Of a stretch of 64,000 nucleotides of DNA, positions 39,547 to 50,213 are shown one piece after another (positions within the stretch are counted from its first letter, which is position 1; every line of letters begins with the position of its first letter). A program made the position numbers and the translations under genes. Source of the stretch: JARFUG01 sp050485365 (lineage in GTDB: Bacteria > Desulfobacterota > Desulfuromonadia > Desulfuromonadales > JACZKF01). Where the stretch lies: NCBI GenBank assembly GCA_050485365.1, contig JBJHBH010000009.1, positions 1 through 64,000 of the forward strand, read 5' to 3'. The notes below the pieces were generated by a model, which saw only the letters and a program-made list of their open reading frames with translations, had not been told where the DNA came from and did no database searches.

Positions 39547-41388
39547 TCAGAGGATCCCGTGCAAAGGGGCGCCCGGCGCGCCGAGCTCGTCGACACGCTT
39601 CTCGGCGGCGGGGTTGACCTCCAGCGGGGGGGCGTGGTGCGGCTTGCGGCGCGCGTCGATCACCAGCGCGCCGGCGCACCCCCAGTGCTTGGCGACGATC
39701 GACTCCCCCACGCCGTAGATGTCGGCGGCGGGGTCCGAGCGGGTGAAGGTCACCCAGACGAAGTTGTCGACGTTTCGGGCGGTGAAGTCGCTGTCGTCGG
39801 TCACCACCACCAGCGGGAAGGCGTTGATGGGGTCGTTTGCGCTGAAAAAGGCGCAGAAATCGGCCATAACCGGATCGTTCGCCCCGCGCGGCGCAGCGGC
39901 CGCAGGCCCCTGCACCGCCAGGATCCCCGGCATGACGACATGCGGGGAGGCAAAACCTGCGGGCAGGCGCAGATCGCCCGGAATCTGCGTCGGCAGCGCG
40001 CGGCGCTTCTCGCCGACGGCGGCGGCGACGACCTTGGACCCCTCGTTGAGCCCCGTCCCGCTGTAGTCGAGGGTGTCGACGGTGGTGCGGGTCTGGAAGT
40101 GCAGGTCGCGCCGCCAGTCGACGCGCTCCAGCACGTGGCGGAAAAATCCTTCGATGTCGTGGATGTCGAGGGCGGGGGCGTCGTCGCGGGCGGCGATGAA
40201 GAGGAATTTGGCCAACGAGAGCTGCCCCTGCCCCAAAATGGCGTTGGCCTGGGTGAGGAGCTCACGGGGCTGACGCCGGGGCTCGTAGGGGACGTAGCGC
40301 TCGCTCCCCAGCGCCAGCAAAAGCGGGTGGACCCCGGCGGCGTCGACGGCGTGCACGGCGTGTACCCCGGGGAGGACCGAGGGGATCAGATCGCCGGTGA
40401 GCTCGTGGATGAAGGCGCCGAAGGAGGTGTCTTCCTGCGGCGGGCGCCCCACGGTGGTGAAGGGCCAGATCGCGCCGGGGCGATGGGTGACCCGGTCGAC
40501 CTTGAGCACGGGGAAGTCATGGGCGAGGCTGTAGTAGCCGAGGTGGTCGCCGAAGGGACCTTCGGGCAGGGTGCGCGTCGGGTCGACGGTGCCGCTGATG
40601 CAGAAGTCGGCCTCGGCGACGATGGCCGGCGCTCCGGCCCGCTCGATGAGGGTGAGGCGGTGGCCGCCGAGAAGTCCGGCAAAGGCGAGCTCGGGCATCC
40701 CCTCGGGCAGCGGCATGACGGCGGCGACGGTCAGGCTGGGAGGGCCGCCGACGAAGACGTTGACGCGAAAGGGGACCCCGCGCCGCAGGGCCTCGGCGTG
40801 GTGGACCCCGATGCCGCGGTGGATCTGGTAGTGCAGGCCGACCTCGCGGTCGGGCTCGTAGCGGTTGCCGCCGAGCTGCACGCGGTACATCCCGAGATTG
40901 GAGGCGCGCCACCCCGGGCGCTCGGCGCTCTCGGAGTAGACGGCCGGCAGGGTGACGAAGGCGCCGCCGTCCATCGGCCAGCTCTTGATCTGCGGCAGCT
41001 TCCCGACGGTCGTCTCGTGGGCGAGGGCCGGTCCGCTGCTCACCTTGCGCGGCAAAAAGGAGAGCCCGCCTCGAGCCGCGTCGAAGACCCCCAGCGGATT
41101 GCGCAGCAGCGAGGACGGGTCGTTTTTGACCTCGACCATGCGGTGGATGCGCTCCAGGGTGTCGCGAAAGAGATAGCGGGTGCGCTCCAGGGTGCCGAAG
41201 AGGTTGCCCAGCAGCGGAAAGGCGCAGCCGCGCACGTTAGTGAACAAAAGTGCCGGCCCACCCGCCTGGTAGACGCGGCGCTGAATGATGCCGACTTCAA
41301 GATCCGCGTCGACCTCGCACCCGATGCGCACGAGTTGCCCCGTCTTCTCCAGATCACGGACGGCGGACTCCAGATTCCTGTACCCCAT
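39547..41388 (-). CDS. ubiD: UbiD family decarboxylase
   Basis: This 613-residue enzyme is of the prenylated-FMN decarboxylase family, as in removal of the carboxyl group from 4-hydroxybenzoate derivatives in quinone synthesis. Family blocks are present: YRNLESAVRDLEKTG at the start, LGMYRVQLGGNRY, the catalytic E-x-P-F-G-D motif (EGPFGDHLGYY) in the middle, and a C-terminal WVTFTRSDPAADI. The start at 41388 has GGGAG 6 bases upstream. Menaquinone (futalosine route) or aromatic acid metabolism are the likely settings. No UbiX partner is in the window. Confidence 0.9.
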   Translation of the reverse strand: MGYRNLESAVRDLEKTGQLVRIGCEVDADLEVGIIQRRVYQAGGPALLFTNVRGCAFPLLGNLFGTLERTRYLFRDTLERIHRMVEVKNDPSSLLRNPLGVFDAARGGLSFLPRKVSSGPALAHETTVGKLPQIKSWPMDGGAFVTLPAVYSESAERPGWRASNLGMYRVQLGGNRYEPDREVGLHYQIHRGIGVHHAEALRRGVPFRVNVFVGGPPSLTVAAVMPLPEGMPELAFAGLLGGHRLTLIERAGAPAIVAEADFCISGTVDPTRTLPEGPFGDHLGYYSLAHDFPVLKVDRVTHRPGAIWPFTTVGRPPQEDTSFGAFIHELTGDLIPSVLPGVHAVHAVDAAGVHPLLLALGSERYVPYEPRRQPRELLTQANAILGQGQLSLAKFLFIAARDDAPALDIHDIEGFFRHVLERVDWRRDLHFQTRTTVDTLDYSGTGLNEGSKVVAAAVGEKRRALPTQIPGDLRLPAGFASPHVVMPGILAVQGPAAAAPRGANDPVMADFCAFFSANDPINAFPLVVVTDDSDFTARNVDNFVWVTFTRSDPAADIYGVGESIVAKHWGCAGALVIDARRKPHHAPPLEVNPAAEKRVDELGAPGAPLHGIL

Positions 41389-41481
41389 GGGCAACTCCCT
41401 TTACCGAAGATTTATGCTGTGGCATATTACCGAAGTGTGCTGATCGAGACAACGAAAGAGCGACGCGGCAGGGGGGGAAAG

Positions 41482-42144
41482 ATGATTCGCAGGATGAACG
41501 AAAAATCGATCGATGTCATCTTCGTGGACGATCACGAGATCTTTCACGACTGCATCCGCCACCTCTTCGATCTGCAGGACGACATGAACATGGTGGCGGT
41601 GGCCAACAACGGCCGCAGCGCCGTGAAGCTCGCCCGGGAGCTCGCCCCCGACGTGATGGTGATGGACATCTCGATGCCGGGGCTCAACGGCATCGACGCC
41701 ACCCGCAAGATCCTCTCCGAGCTGCCGAACATCCGCATCATTGCCCTCTCCATGCACTCCGAGCGCAACATCATCCTGCAGATCCTGCGGGCGGGGGCGC
41801 GCGGTTACGTCCTCAAGGACAGCGCCTTCGACGAGTTGATCACCGCCATCCGCACCGTCATGAAGGACAACATCTACCTCAGCCCGAAGATCACCGGGCT
41901 GGTTCTGAAGGACTTGCTCAAGGAGGAGCCCACCGAGGCGGTGGCGGTGGCGCTGAGCGTGCGCGAGCGTGAAGTGCTGCAGCTCATCGCCGAAGGGAAG
42001 ACCACCCGCGAGATCGCCGAGGAGCTCTCCCTCAGCGTCAAGACGGTCGAGACGCACCGCGCGCAGCTCATGCGCAAGCTCAAGCTCGGCAACCTGGCCG
42101 ATCTCGTCAAGTACGCCGTGCGCGAAGGGCTCACCTCCCTGTGA
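41482..42144 (+). CDS. NarL/LuxR-type response regulator
   Basis: This 220-residue regulator has a receiver domain (about residues 8-125; acidic pair in VDDHE, phospho-accepting aspartate 62 in VMVMDISMP, lysine in VLKDSA) and a LuxR-type helix-turn-helix (about 150-215; REREVLQLIAEGKTTREIAEELSLSVKTVETHRAQLM). No histidine kinase is adjacent, so it is an orphan. GGGGGG lies 4-9 bases before the ATG. The divergent ubiD operon and the inverted-repeat element downstream are its neighbours. Confidence 0.9.
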   Translation: MIRRMNEKSIDVIFVDDHEIFHDCIRHLFDLQDDMNMVAVANNGRSAVKLARELAPDVMVMDISMPGLNGIDATRKILSELPNIRIIALSMHSERNIILQILRAGARGYVLKDSAFDELITAIRTVMKDNIYLSPKITGLVLKDLLKEEPTEAVAVALSVREREVLQLIAEGKTTREIAEELSLSVKTVETHRAQLMRKLKLGNLADLVKYAVREGLTSL

Positions 42145-42310
42145 GCGATTTTCGCTCCTGAAAATCCCACCAGCCGGGGGCACGAAGCGCCCCCGATGAC
42201 CAATCGCTCCCCCTCCTCTTCCCCTTTTTTGCGGTTTCAGGGTTTTTCCGGGCCAAAATCAGGGATTCCCCGATGTTCATCCCGCCCCGTCTCTGCTATT
42301 ACTATCACCA

Positions 42311-42448
42311 CAAAAACGGCACATTCCATTTTCCTCTGCAAGAGACGCATTTAATTTCGGCTATGCCGAACTTCAAAGAGCGACCGGGGAGGGGCGAGAA
42401 ACGCCCGTCTCTTCCAGAGGAAAATCCGGAGTGTGCCGTCTTTTTTTT
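42311..42448. repeat. 138-bp inverted-repeat element (MITE-like, or structured RNA with terminator)
   Basis: Two arms (42316-42347 and 42406-42439) are inverted copies that match at 30 of 32 aligned positions, apart from a 2-base insertion. The left arm follows AAAA and the right arm leads into eight Ts. The 58-base centre holds its own hairpins, TTCGGC-tat-GCCGAA and GGGCG-agaaa-CGCCC. The right end abuts the stop codon of the disulfide reductase gene. The gap 42145-42447 has no other gene. Confidence 0.7.
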
Positions 42449-43872
42449 CACTCCCCCGTGTGCCAAGTGGTCAGGGACGCCTCTTCACCGTGCTCCCGGG
42501 CGAGGCACTGCAGGGCGGCCAGACGCAGCCCGTCGCTGATGCTCGGATAGACGTGGACGGTGCTCGCCAGATCGTGCACGCTCAGGCCGAAGCGCACGGC
42601 AAGAGCCGCCTCGTGGATGATGTCGGCCGCCCGGGGCGCCAGCATCTCCACCCCCACAATCCGCCCCGATCCCCGCTCGCTGACCAGCACGATCCCCCCT
42701 TTGCGATGCCCCAGGACATGGGTCTTGGCCACCTTGTGCAGATCAAGCCACGTCTCGACGACCTCCTTCCCCTCTATGCGGGCACGCTCCGCGCTGAGCC
42801 CCACGTTGGCGAACTCCGGATCGGTGAAGACCGCCATGGGGGTGTTGCGGTGGTCGATGCGCCGATGGGCCTCGGGATCGAGCAGGTTCTCGGCGGCGAC
42901 CTCCCCCTCGCGCACCCCCGCCGGAGCGATGAGGGGTGGGCCGGCGCAGTCCCCCGCGGCCCAGATGTTGGGTGCGGTGGTGCGCATCTCTTCGTCGGTG
43001 GAGATGAAGCCGGCTTCGTCGGTCGCCACACCCGCCTCGTCCAGCCCGATGTCGCGGGTAGCCGGAACGGTCCCCACCGCCAGCATGATCCGCTCGGCGC
43101 GCACCTCGACCTCCTCGTCCCCGCGCCGGGTGACGAGACAGACGTCGTCGCCGTCGCGGTAGACGCGCTGCGCCTCCAGCCCGTAGTGCAGCGTCATCCC
43201 TTCCTCGCGCAGGATCTCCTCGAACAGGGCGGTGAGTCGCGGATCGAAATCCTTCAGCACGCGGTCGCCGCGCTCGATGAGGGTCACCTGCGTGCCGAAG
43301 CGGCTGAACATCTGCCCCATCTCCAGCGCGACGACCCCGCCGCCGATGATGATCAGCGAGCGGGGGAAGCACTTGAGCCGCAGGGCCGAGTAGCTGGTGA
43401 GGTAGTCGACGTCGGCGAGCCCGGGGATGCGCAGCGTTCTGGGCACGCCGCCGCACGCCACGATGAAGCGGTCGCACACCAGGACCTCTGCCCCCACCTG
43501 CAGCTCCCGCGCGGAGAGAAACCGCCCGTGCCCCCGCATGACGTCGATGCGGGGGTTGGCTTCGAGCACCTTCTGGTAGCTCTCGTTGCGCACGAGGTCG
43601 ACGGCGGCCTCCTTCGCCTCCATCAGGCGCAGACAGTCGAGAGGCCCCTCCTGCAGGTTCACCCCGAACGACGCGCCGCGTCGCGCCTCGAAGCGCATCT
43701 CGGCCTTGGCGATGAGGGTCTTGCTCGGGATGCACCCCCAGTTGACGCACGTTCCGCCCAAACGGCTCTGCTCCACCATCAGGACCCTGGCCCCCATCTC
43801 GGCCCCCTTGAGCGCGGCGGCAAAGGCCGTCGTCCCCGAGCCGAGGACGACGAAATCGTACGGCACGCTCAT
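42448..43872 (-). CDS. MerA/Lpd-like flavoprotein disulfide reductase
   Basis: This 474-residue protein belongs to the class I pyridine nucleotide-disulfide oxidoreductases. It has an FAD-binding start (VVLGSGTTAFAAALKGAE), the redox-active pair C42/C47 in GGTCVNWGCIPSK, an NAD(P)H fold (IIIGGGVVALEMG) and a dimerisation domain. The C-terminal HVYPSISDGL has tyrosine where lipoamide dehydrogenase has the HP-type histidine, as in mercuric reductase. The vicinal cysteine pair and the metal-binding N-terminal domain of MerA are both missing. It overlaps the acyl-CoA dehydrogenase gene by 4 bases. A substrate other than mercury is likely. Confidence 0.85.
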   Translation of the reverse strand: MSVPYDFVVLGSGTTAFAAALKGAEMGARVLMVEQSRLGGTCVNWGCIPSKTLIAKAEMRFEARRGASFGVNLQEGPLDCLRLMEAKEAAVDLVRNESYQKVLEANPRIDVMRGHGRFLSARELQVGAEVLVCDRFIVACGGVPRTLRIPGLADVDYLTSYSALRLKCFPRSLIIIGGGVVALEMGQMFSRFGTQVTLIERGDRVLKDFDPRLTALFEEILREEGMTLHYGLEAQRVYRDGDDVCLVTRRGDEEVEVRAERIMLAVGTVPATRDIGLDEAGVATDEAGFISTDEEMRTTAPNIWAAGDCAGPPLIAPAGVREGEVAAENLLDPEAHRRIDHRNTPMAVFTDPEFANVGLSAERARIEGKEVVETWLDLHKVAKTHVLGHRKGGIVLVSERGSGRIVGVEMLAPRAADIIHEAALAVRFGLSVHDLASTVHVYPSISDGLRLAALQCLAREHGEEASLTTWHTGE

Positions 43873-45704
43873 TTCTGCGCCTCCTCCTGACGCCAGGTGC
43901 TCACGATGTTCTCCTCCAGCCAGGGGTACGCTCCGTCCAGAACCCGGCGGGCGCTGCGGTAGACGAAGGCGTCGTCGTTGCCGTAGACGGCGCGGTGCAG
44001 CTCATCGATGCGGCGTTTGGCGCCGCGGCAGAACAGATCGGCCAGCCTCTCCGACCCCGGAGGAGCCTGGGGGGAGGAGGCGCGGGAGAGGACCGCCCCC
44101 ATGGCGAAGAGCTCGGCGCCGATGTCGACCAAGCGACCGAGCAGAAGCTGCTTTTTCTGCAGCCCCTCGCGGTAGCGCACGATCATGTGGAAGAGGTCGC
44201 GCCCGAGGCGGCGCGCGGCGCGCTCGACGTAGCGCATGTGCCCCTCAAGGGAGGGGTGCAGACGGATCTCGCCCTTGCCGCGCCCCGGAACCCACAACGG
44301 GGGGTACCAGGCGGCGTAGAATTTCGCCGCATCCTTATAGTGGACCTTCCCTTCGGAGACGTTGACGCCGGCTTTACGCAGGTGGGGATCGAGGGCCTCG
44401 CGGGCAATGAACAGGCGCATGATCTCGCTCGTCCCCTCGATGATGAGGTTGATGCGCGCGTCGCGCAGCATCCGCTCCATCGGCATCGGAATCTCGCCGC
44501 GTCCCCGCAGCGAATCGGCCGTCTCGTACCCGCGTCCGCCGCGCACCTGCACCCCGGCGTCGGCGGCGCGCCACAGCGCCTCGCTGCAGAAGAGCTTGGC
44601 CATGGCGGCCTCCAGGCGAATGTCGGCCTCCTCCCTGTCGGCCATGGCGGAGGTGAGCCAGGTGAGGCTCTCCACCGCGAAGAGGTCTGCGGCCATCATG
44701 CCGATCTTGGCCGCCACCGCCTCGTGCTTCCCCACCGGCGCCCCCCACTGGCTGCGCTCGTTGGCCCAGGCGCGGCTCATGGCCAGAATCTGCTTCATCG
44801 CCCCGGCGCTCGCCGCGGGGAGGGTGAGGCGACCGGTGTTGAGGGTGACGAGCGCGATGCGCAGCCCCTCGCCGCGCCCGCCCAGCATGTTCTCGGCGGG
44901 GACGCGCACCTTGTCGAAGCGTAGCAGCCCGTTCCGGATCCCCTTGAGCCCCATAAAATCGCAGCGGTGTACGGTGGAGAGGCCGGGGCTGTCCCCTTCG
45001 ACGATGAAGGCGGTGATCTCCGGGCGCTCGTGCCGCGGGTCGTTGGTGCGGGCCATCACGATCATCAGCTCCGCCTCGGGGCCGTTGCTGATCCAGAGCT
45101 TCTCTCCGCTGATGAGCCACGCCGCCCCGTCCTCGACCGGCACCGCCTCGGTCGTCATCTTGGAGGGGTCCGAGCCGACCCCCGGCTCGGTCAGGGCGAA
45201 GGCGCTCATGGCGCCGCCGGCGAGACGCGGCAGGTATTTCTCCTTCTGCTCTTTGGTTCCGAAGAGCTTGAGCGGCTGGGGAACCCCGATGCTCTGGTGG
45301 GCCGAGAGCATGACCGTGGTGGAAGCGCAGTGGCTCCCCACCAACTCGATGATGCGATTGTAGTTCACCTGGGACATCCCCAACCCGCCGTTCTCCTTGG
45401 CGATCTTGATGCCGAAGAGCCCCATTTCGCGCAGGGCGTCGATCACCTCGGCGGGGATCTCCTTTTGCTCATCGATGCGGTCGGCGTCGACCTTCTCGGC
45501 GAGAAAGGGCTTGAGCTTCGCCAGCACCGCATCCCCTTGCTGCCGGTCGGCGGGATCCTGCTCGGGGAAGGGGAAGATCAGCTCCGAATGAACCCTCCCC
45601 ATGAAAAGTCCGCCGACGAAGCTCGGCCGCCTCCATTCGGTCTCCCGCGCCGATTCGGCGACTTCCAGAGAGCGCGCTTCTTCCATAGATTTAGGGCGAG
45701 TCAT
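43869..45704 (-). CDS. Large acyl-CoA dehydrogenase (VLCAD/ACAD9-like)
   Basis: This flavoenzyme of about 611 residues has a normal acyl-CoA dehydrogenase core (about residues 70-430) and a long C-terminal domain like VLCAD and ACAD9. The FAD-contact motifs AFALTEPGVGSDPS and WISNG, and RGYETADSLRG, are visible. IIEGTSEIMR carries the glutamate position used as catalytic base in many members. The start at 45704 has AGGAGG 6 bases upstream. It is coupled to the flavoprotein disulfide reductase gene. No electron-transfer flavoprotein genes lie nearby. Confidence 0.88.
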   Translation of the reverse strand: MTRPKSMEEARSLEVAESARETEWRRPSFVGGLFMGRVHSELIFPFPEQDPADRQQGDAVLAKLKPFLAEKVDADRIDEQKEIPAEVIDALREMGLFGIKIAKENGGLGMSQVNYNRIIELVGSHCASTTVMLSAHQSIGVPQPLKLFGTKEQKEKYLPRLAGGAMSAFALTEPGVGSDPSKMTTEAVPVEDGAAWLISGEKLWISNGPEAELMIVMARTNDPRHERPEITAFIVEGDSPGLSTVHRCDFMGLKGIRNGLLRFDKVRVPAENMLGGRGEGLRIALVTLNTGRLTLPAASAGAMKQILAMSRAWANERSQWGAPVGKHEAVAAKIGMMAADLFAVESLTWLTSAMADREEADIRLEAAMAKLFCSEALWRAADAGVQVRGGRGYETADSLRGRGEIPMPMERMLRDARINLIIEGTSEIMRLFIAREALDPHLRKAGVNVSEGKVHYKDAAKFYAAWYPPLWVPGRGKGEIRLHPSLEGHMRYVERAARRLGRDLFHMIVRYREGLQKKQLLLGRLVDIGAELFAMGAVLSRASSPQAPPGSERLADLFCRGAKRRIDELHRAVYGNDDAFVYRSARRVLDGAYPWLEENIVSTWRQEEAQK

Positions 45705-45821
45705 GAGAGGCCTCCTGTTCAATGCAGACGATTACATTAATGATATCGGGTTTTTGGCGGAGCGCACTTCCCAAATCGACGAGGCCGCTTCGGCGGGGGA
45801 TTAAAAGAGGCAGAAAACTGA

Positions 45822-45850
45822 TTTACTTTGTCGTGCGCATTCACGATAAT
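45822..45850 (+). promoter_or_regulatory. Candidate promoter of the outer-membrane protein gene
   Basis: TTTACT (45822-45827) and GATAAT (45845-45850) are separated by 17 bases, 42 bases before the start codon. Confidence 0.5.
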
Positions 45851-45891
45851 GAGAGCTTCTCAATTGCGGATTAAACATCAGGGAGGGTTTC

Positions 45892-46593
45892 ATGAAGCGC
45901 ATCATCGTCCTGGCCATCGCGGCACTCCATCTCGGCGCAGGGCTCGCCCTGGCCGCCCCCTTCGGCCCCGCCGAGCCCCAGACCAGACCCGGGCAGGTTT
46001 CGCTGGGGGTGGGGGTCTTCGAATTTGCCGACCGGTGGGATTTTCGTATCGACAACCTCGGCACGGAGGAAGCCGATGTGCGGCAGACTCATTCCTTCGC
46101 CCAACTGAGCGTCGGACTCTTTCCGCAGATCGAGGGTTATGCGCGGCTGGGAATGGCCAATCTGAGGGGGGATCTGCGCGACACCGGCTTCGCCCCCTAC
46201 GGCACCCTCGGCCTCAAGGGGATCGGATATCGGGGGAAGTACCTCGATGTCGGCGGCTTCGTCGAAGGGAGCTACTTCAGCGATTATACCGCCGAGGAAG
46301 ATGGATTGCGCATCGAGATCGACAATTCGTATACCATCAATGCGGGCGTGGCGTTTCAAAGGGAGGTAGAGGGTGCCCTTCTCTACGCCGGACCTTTCTG
46401 GCACTATAGAAACGGGGATTTCACCTCGAACGATCCGGATCTCTCCGGCTCCTATCGGGCGGGGAAGAATTTCGGCGGGTTCGCCGGCATCCGCTGGACG
46501 CCGGTCTACGACATCCTGATCGAGGCAGAGATCCAGTACCGGGACAAACTCGCGGGCGGGGTGACGATTTCGTTCCTCTTCGGCCGGCATTAA
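45892..46593 (+). CDS. Predicted outer-membrane beta-barrel protein
   Basis: This 233-residue protein has a signal peptide (residues 1-21, ending GLALA). Alternating-residue strands rich in Gly, Tyr and Phe follow (SLGVGVFEFADRWDF, YGTLGLKGIGYRGKYLDVGG, AGVAFQREVEGALLYAGPFW), and strands run up to a C-terminal VTISFLFGRH. It looks like a small barrel of about 8-10 strands, similar in style to YfaZ-like proteins, but no family is certain. GGGAGGG lies 4 bases before the ATG. A hairpin follows the stop. Confidence 0.72.
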   Translation: MKRIIVLAIAALHLGAGLALAAPFGPAEPQTRPGQVSLGVGVFEFADRWDFRIDNLGTEEADVRQTHSFAQLSVGLFPQIEGYARLGMANLRGDLRDTGFAPYGTLGLKGIGYRGKYLDVGGFVEGSYFSDYTAEEDGLRIEIDNSYTINAGVAFQREVEGALLYAGPFWHYRNGDFTSNDPDLSGSYRAGKNFGGFAGIRWTPVYDILIEAEIQYRDKLAGGVTISFLFGRH

Positions 46594-46604
46594 GCTCTTC
46601 TTCT

Positions 46605-46636
46605 CCGAAGGCCGGAACTTTCTCCGGCCTTCGTCC
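46605..46636. terminator. Hairpin between convergent genes
   Basis: An 11-bp stem CGAAGGCCGGA (46606-46616) with 46623-46633 lies between the barrel gene and the end of uvrB. T tracts are weak. Confidence 0.55.
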
Positions 46637-46639
46637 CCC

Positions 46640-48637
46640 TCACCCCACCCTCAGCTCCCTCTTCTCCAGCTCCAGCATCCGGTCGCGCAGCTCGGCCGCC
46701 TTTTCGAATTCGAGGGCGGCGGCGGCGGCGAGCATTTCTTCTTTCAGCCGGGCGATCTCTTTTCGCAGCTGCGCCGTCGTACGGTATTCGGCCGTCTCCT
46801 CAGCGGCGAGGGGGAGCTCGACGTAGTCCCCCTTCTCGGCGATGTCCTCGAGGATGGAGCGGATCGATTTTTTCACCGTCTCGGGGGTGATGCCGTGCGC
46901 CTCGTTGTATTCGAGCTGGGCGGCGCGGCGCCGCCCGGTCTCGTCGATGCACGCCTGCATGGAGCGGGTGATGCGGTCGGCGTACATGATGACGCGCCCG
47001 GCGACGTTGCGCGCGGCGCGCCCGCACGTCTGGATGAGGGAGCGCTCGGAGCGCAGAAACCCCTCCTTGTCGGCGTCGAGAATCGCCACCAGGGCGACCT
47101 CGGGGATGTCGAGCCCCTCGCGCAGCAGGTTGATCCCGACCAAAACGTCGAACTTGCCCTGGCGCAGATCGCGGATGATCTCGACACGCTGCACGGTGTC
47201 GATGTCCGAGTGCAGGTAGCGCACCTTGATCCCGAGCTCGTCGAGGTAGCCGGTGAGGTCTTCGGCCATGCGTTTGGTGAGGGTCGTCACCAGGACGCGA
47301 GAACCCTCTTTGACCGTCTCGCGGATCTCGTGGATGAGGTCGTCGACCTGCTCGCGGGCGGGGCGCACCTCGATGGGAGGGTCGACGAGGCCGGTGGGGC
47401 GCACGATCTGCTCGACGACGACGCCTCCGGCCTTCTTCAGCTCGTAGTCGGCGGGGGTCGCCGAGACGTAGACGGTCTGGAGCCTCTTCGCCTCGAACTC
47501 CTCGAAGGTCAGCGGGCGGTTGTCGAGGGCCGAGGGGATGCGAAAGCCGTAGTTGACGAGCGTCTCCTTGCGCGAGCGGTCGCCGCGGAACATGGCGCCG
47601 ATCTGCGAGACGGTGACGTGGCTCTCGTCGATGAAGAGGAGGGCGTCCTTCGGGAAATAGTCGAAGAGGGTGGCGGGGGGCTCGCCGACGCGGCGCCCGT
47701 CTAAAAAGCGCGAGTAGTTCTCGATCCCCTGGCAGTACCCCATCTCCTCCATCATCTCGATATCGAAGAGGGTGCGCTGCTCGAGGCGCTGCGCCTCCAC
47801 CAGCATGTTGCGGCTGCGAAAGTACTGCAGACGCTCGCGCAGCTCGTCCTGAATCTCACGGATCGCCCGGTCGAGGGTGGGGCGGGTGGCGACGTAGTGG
47901 CTCGCCGGGAAGATGGCGGTGCGGGGGAGGCGGTCGATGACGGCGCCGCGCACCGGGTCGATCTCGCTGATCGCCTCGATCTCGTCGCCGAAGAATTCGA
48001 GGCGGATCGCCCGCTTGTCCTCGTAGGGGGGGAAGATCTCGACGGTGTCGCCGCGCACCCGGAAGGAGCCGCGGTGAAAGTCGACGTCGTTGCGCTCGTA
48101 CTGGATCTCCACCAGATGGCGCAGCAGGGCGTCGCGCTCGATCTCCATCCCCTCCTCGACGCGGGCGAGCATGCCGTAGTACGCCTCGGGGGAGCCGATG
48201 CCGTAGATGCACGAGACCGAGGCGACAATGAGGACGTCGCGGCGCGACAGGAGCGATCGGGTGGCGCTGTGGCGCAGTTTGTCGATCTCCTCGTTGATGG
48301 AGGAGTCCTTCTCGATGAAGGTGTCGGTGACGGGGACGTAGGCCTCGGGCTGATAGTAGTCGTAGTATGAGACGAAGTACTCCACGGCGTTGTCGGGGAA
48401 GAGCTCCTTGAACTCGCCGTAGAGCTGGGCGGCCAGCGTCTTGTTGTGGGCCAGCACCAGGGCGGGGCGCTGCACCTCGGCCACCACGTTGGCCATGGTG
48501 AAGGTCTTCCCCGAGCCGGTGACGCCGAGCAGGACCTGGGCCTCGTCGCCGCGGCGAATCCCCTCCACCAGTTCGCGGATGGCGGCGGGCTGGTCGCCCC
48601 GGGGGGTGTAGGACGATCGGATTTCGAATCGGGCCAT
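46640..48637 (-). CDS. uvrB: Excinuclease ABC subunit B
   Basis: This 665-residue DNA repair helicase-like subunit verifies damage delivered by UvrA and positions UvrC. Walker A is GVTGSGKTFT (about 39-48), the beta-hairpin YYDYYQPEAYVP follows, and the helicase motifs LLFIDESHVT and QTCGRAARN are present. The C-terminal UVR domain (about 625-660, LEFEKAAELRDRM) binds UvrC. Length and motifs are normal. A -10 element TATAAT lies about 50 bases upstream with no clear -35. Confidence 0.97.
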   Translation of the reverse strand: MARFEIRSSYTPRGDQPAAIRELVEGIRRGDEAQVLLGVTGSGKTFTMANVVAEVQRPALVLAHNKTLAAQLYGEFKELFPDNAVEYFVSYYDYYQPEAYVPVTDTFIEKDSSINEEIDKLRHSATRSLLSRRDVLIVASVSCIYGIGSPEAYYGMLARVEEGMEIERDALLRHLVEIQYERNDVDFHRGSFRVRGDTVEIFPPYEDKRAIRLEFFGDEIEAISEIDPVRGAVIDRLPRTAIFPASHYVATRPTLDRAIREIQDELRERLQYFRSRNMLVEAQRLEQRTLFDIEMMEEMGYCQGIENYSRFLDGRRVGEPPATLFDYFPKDALLFIDESHVTVSQIGAMFRGDRSRKETLVNYGFRIPSALDNRPLTFEEFEAKRLQTVYVSATPADYELKKAGGVVVEQIVRPTGLVDPPIEVRPAREQVDDLIHEIRETVKEGSRVLVTTLTKRMAEDLTGYLDELGIKVRYLHSDIDTVQRVEIIRDLRQGKFDVLVGINLLREGLDIPEVALVAILDADKEGFLRSERSLIQTCGRAARNVAGRVIMYADRITRSMQACIDETGRRRAAQLEYNEAHGITPETVKKSIRSILEDIAEKGDYVELPLAAEETAEYRTTAQLRKEIARLKEEMLAAAAALEFEKAAELRDRMLELEKRELRVG

Positions 48638-48721
48638 CTTCTTCCTTTGAAAAGCGAGAGGGGCGCAATCTCCCGGACGCGCCCCCCCATTATACAGCGA
48701 TGATGATTTTCCCCGTTCTGC

Positions 48722-50173
<1,452 letters not shown>

Positions 50174-50213
50174 GGGGGGAGTCTCCTTTTTCACGGACGT
50201 TTTCGTGCCGTCT

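Noticed and set aside
39388..42144. 918-residue + strand frame
   Set aside because: The first 698 residues are the antisense of ubiD. The real gene is the response regulator from 41482.
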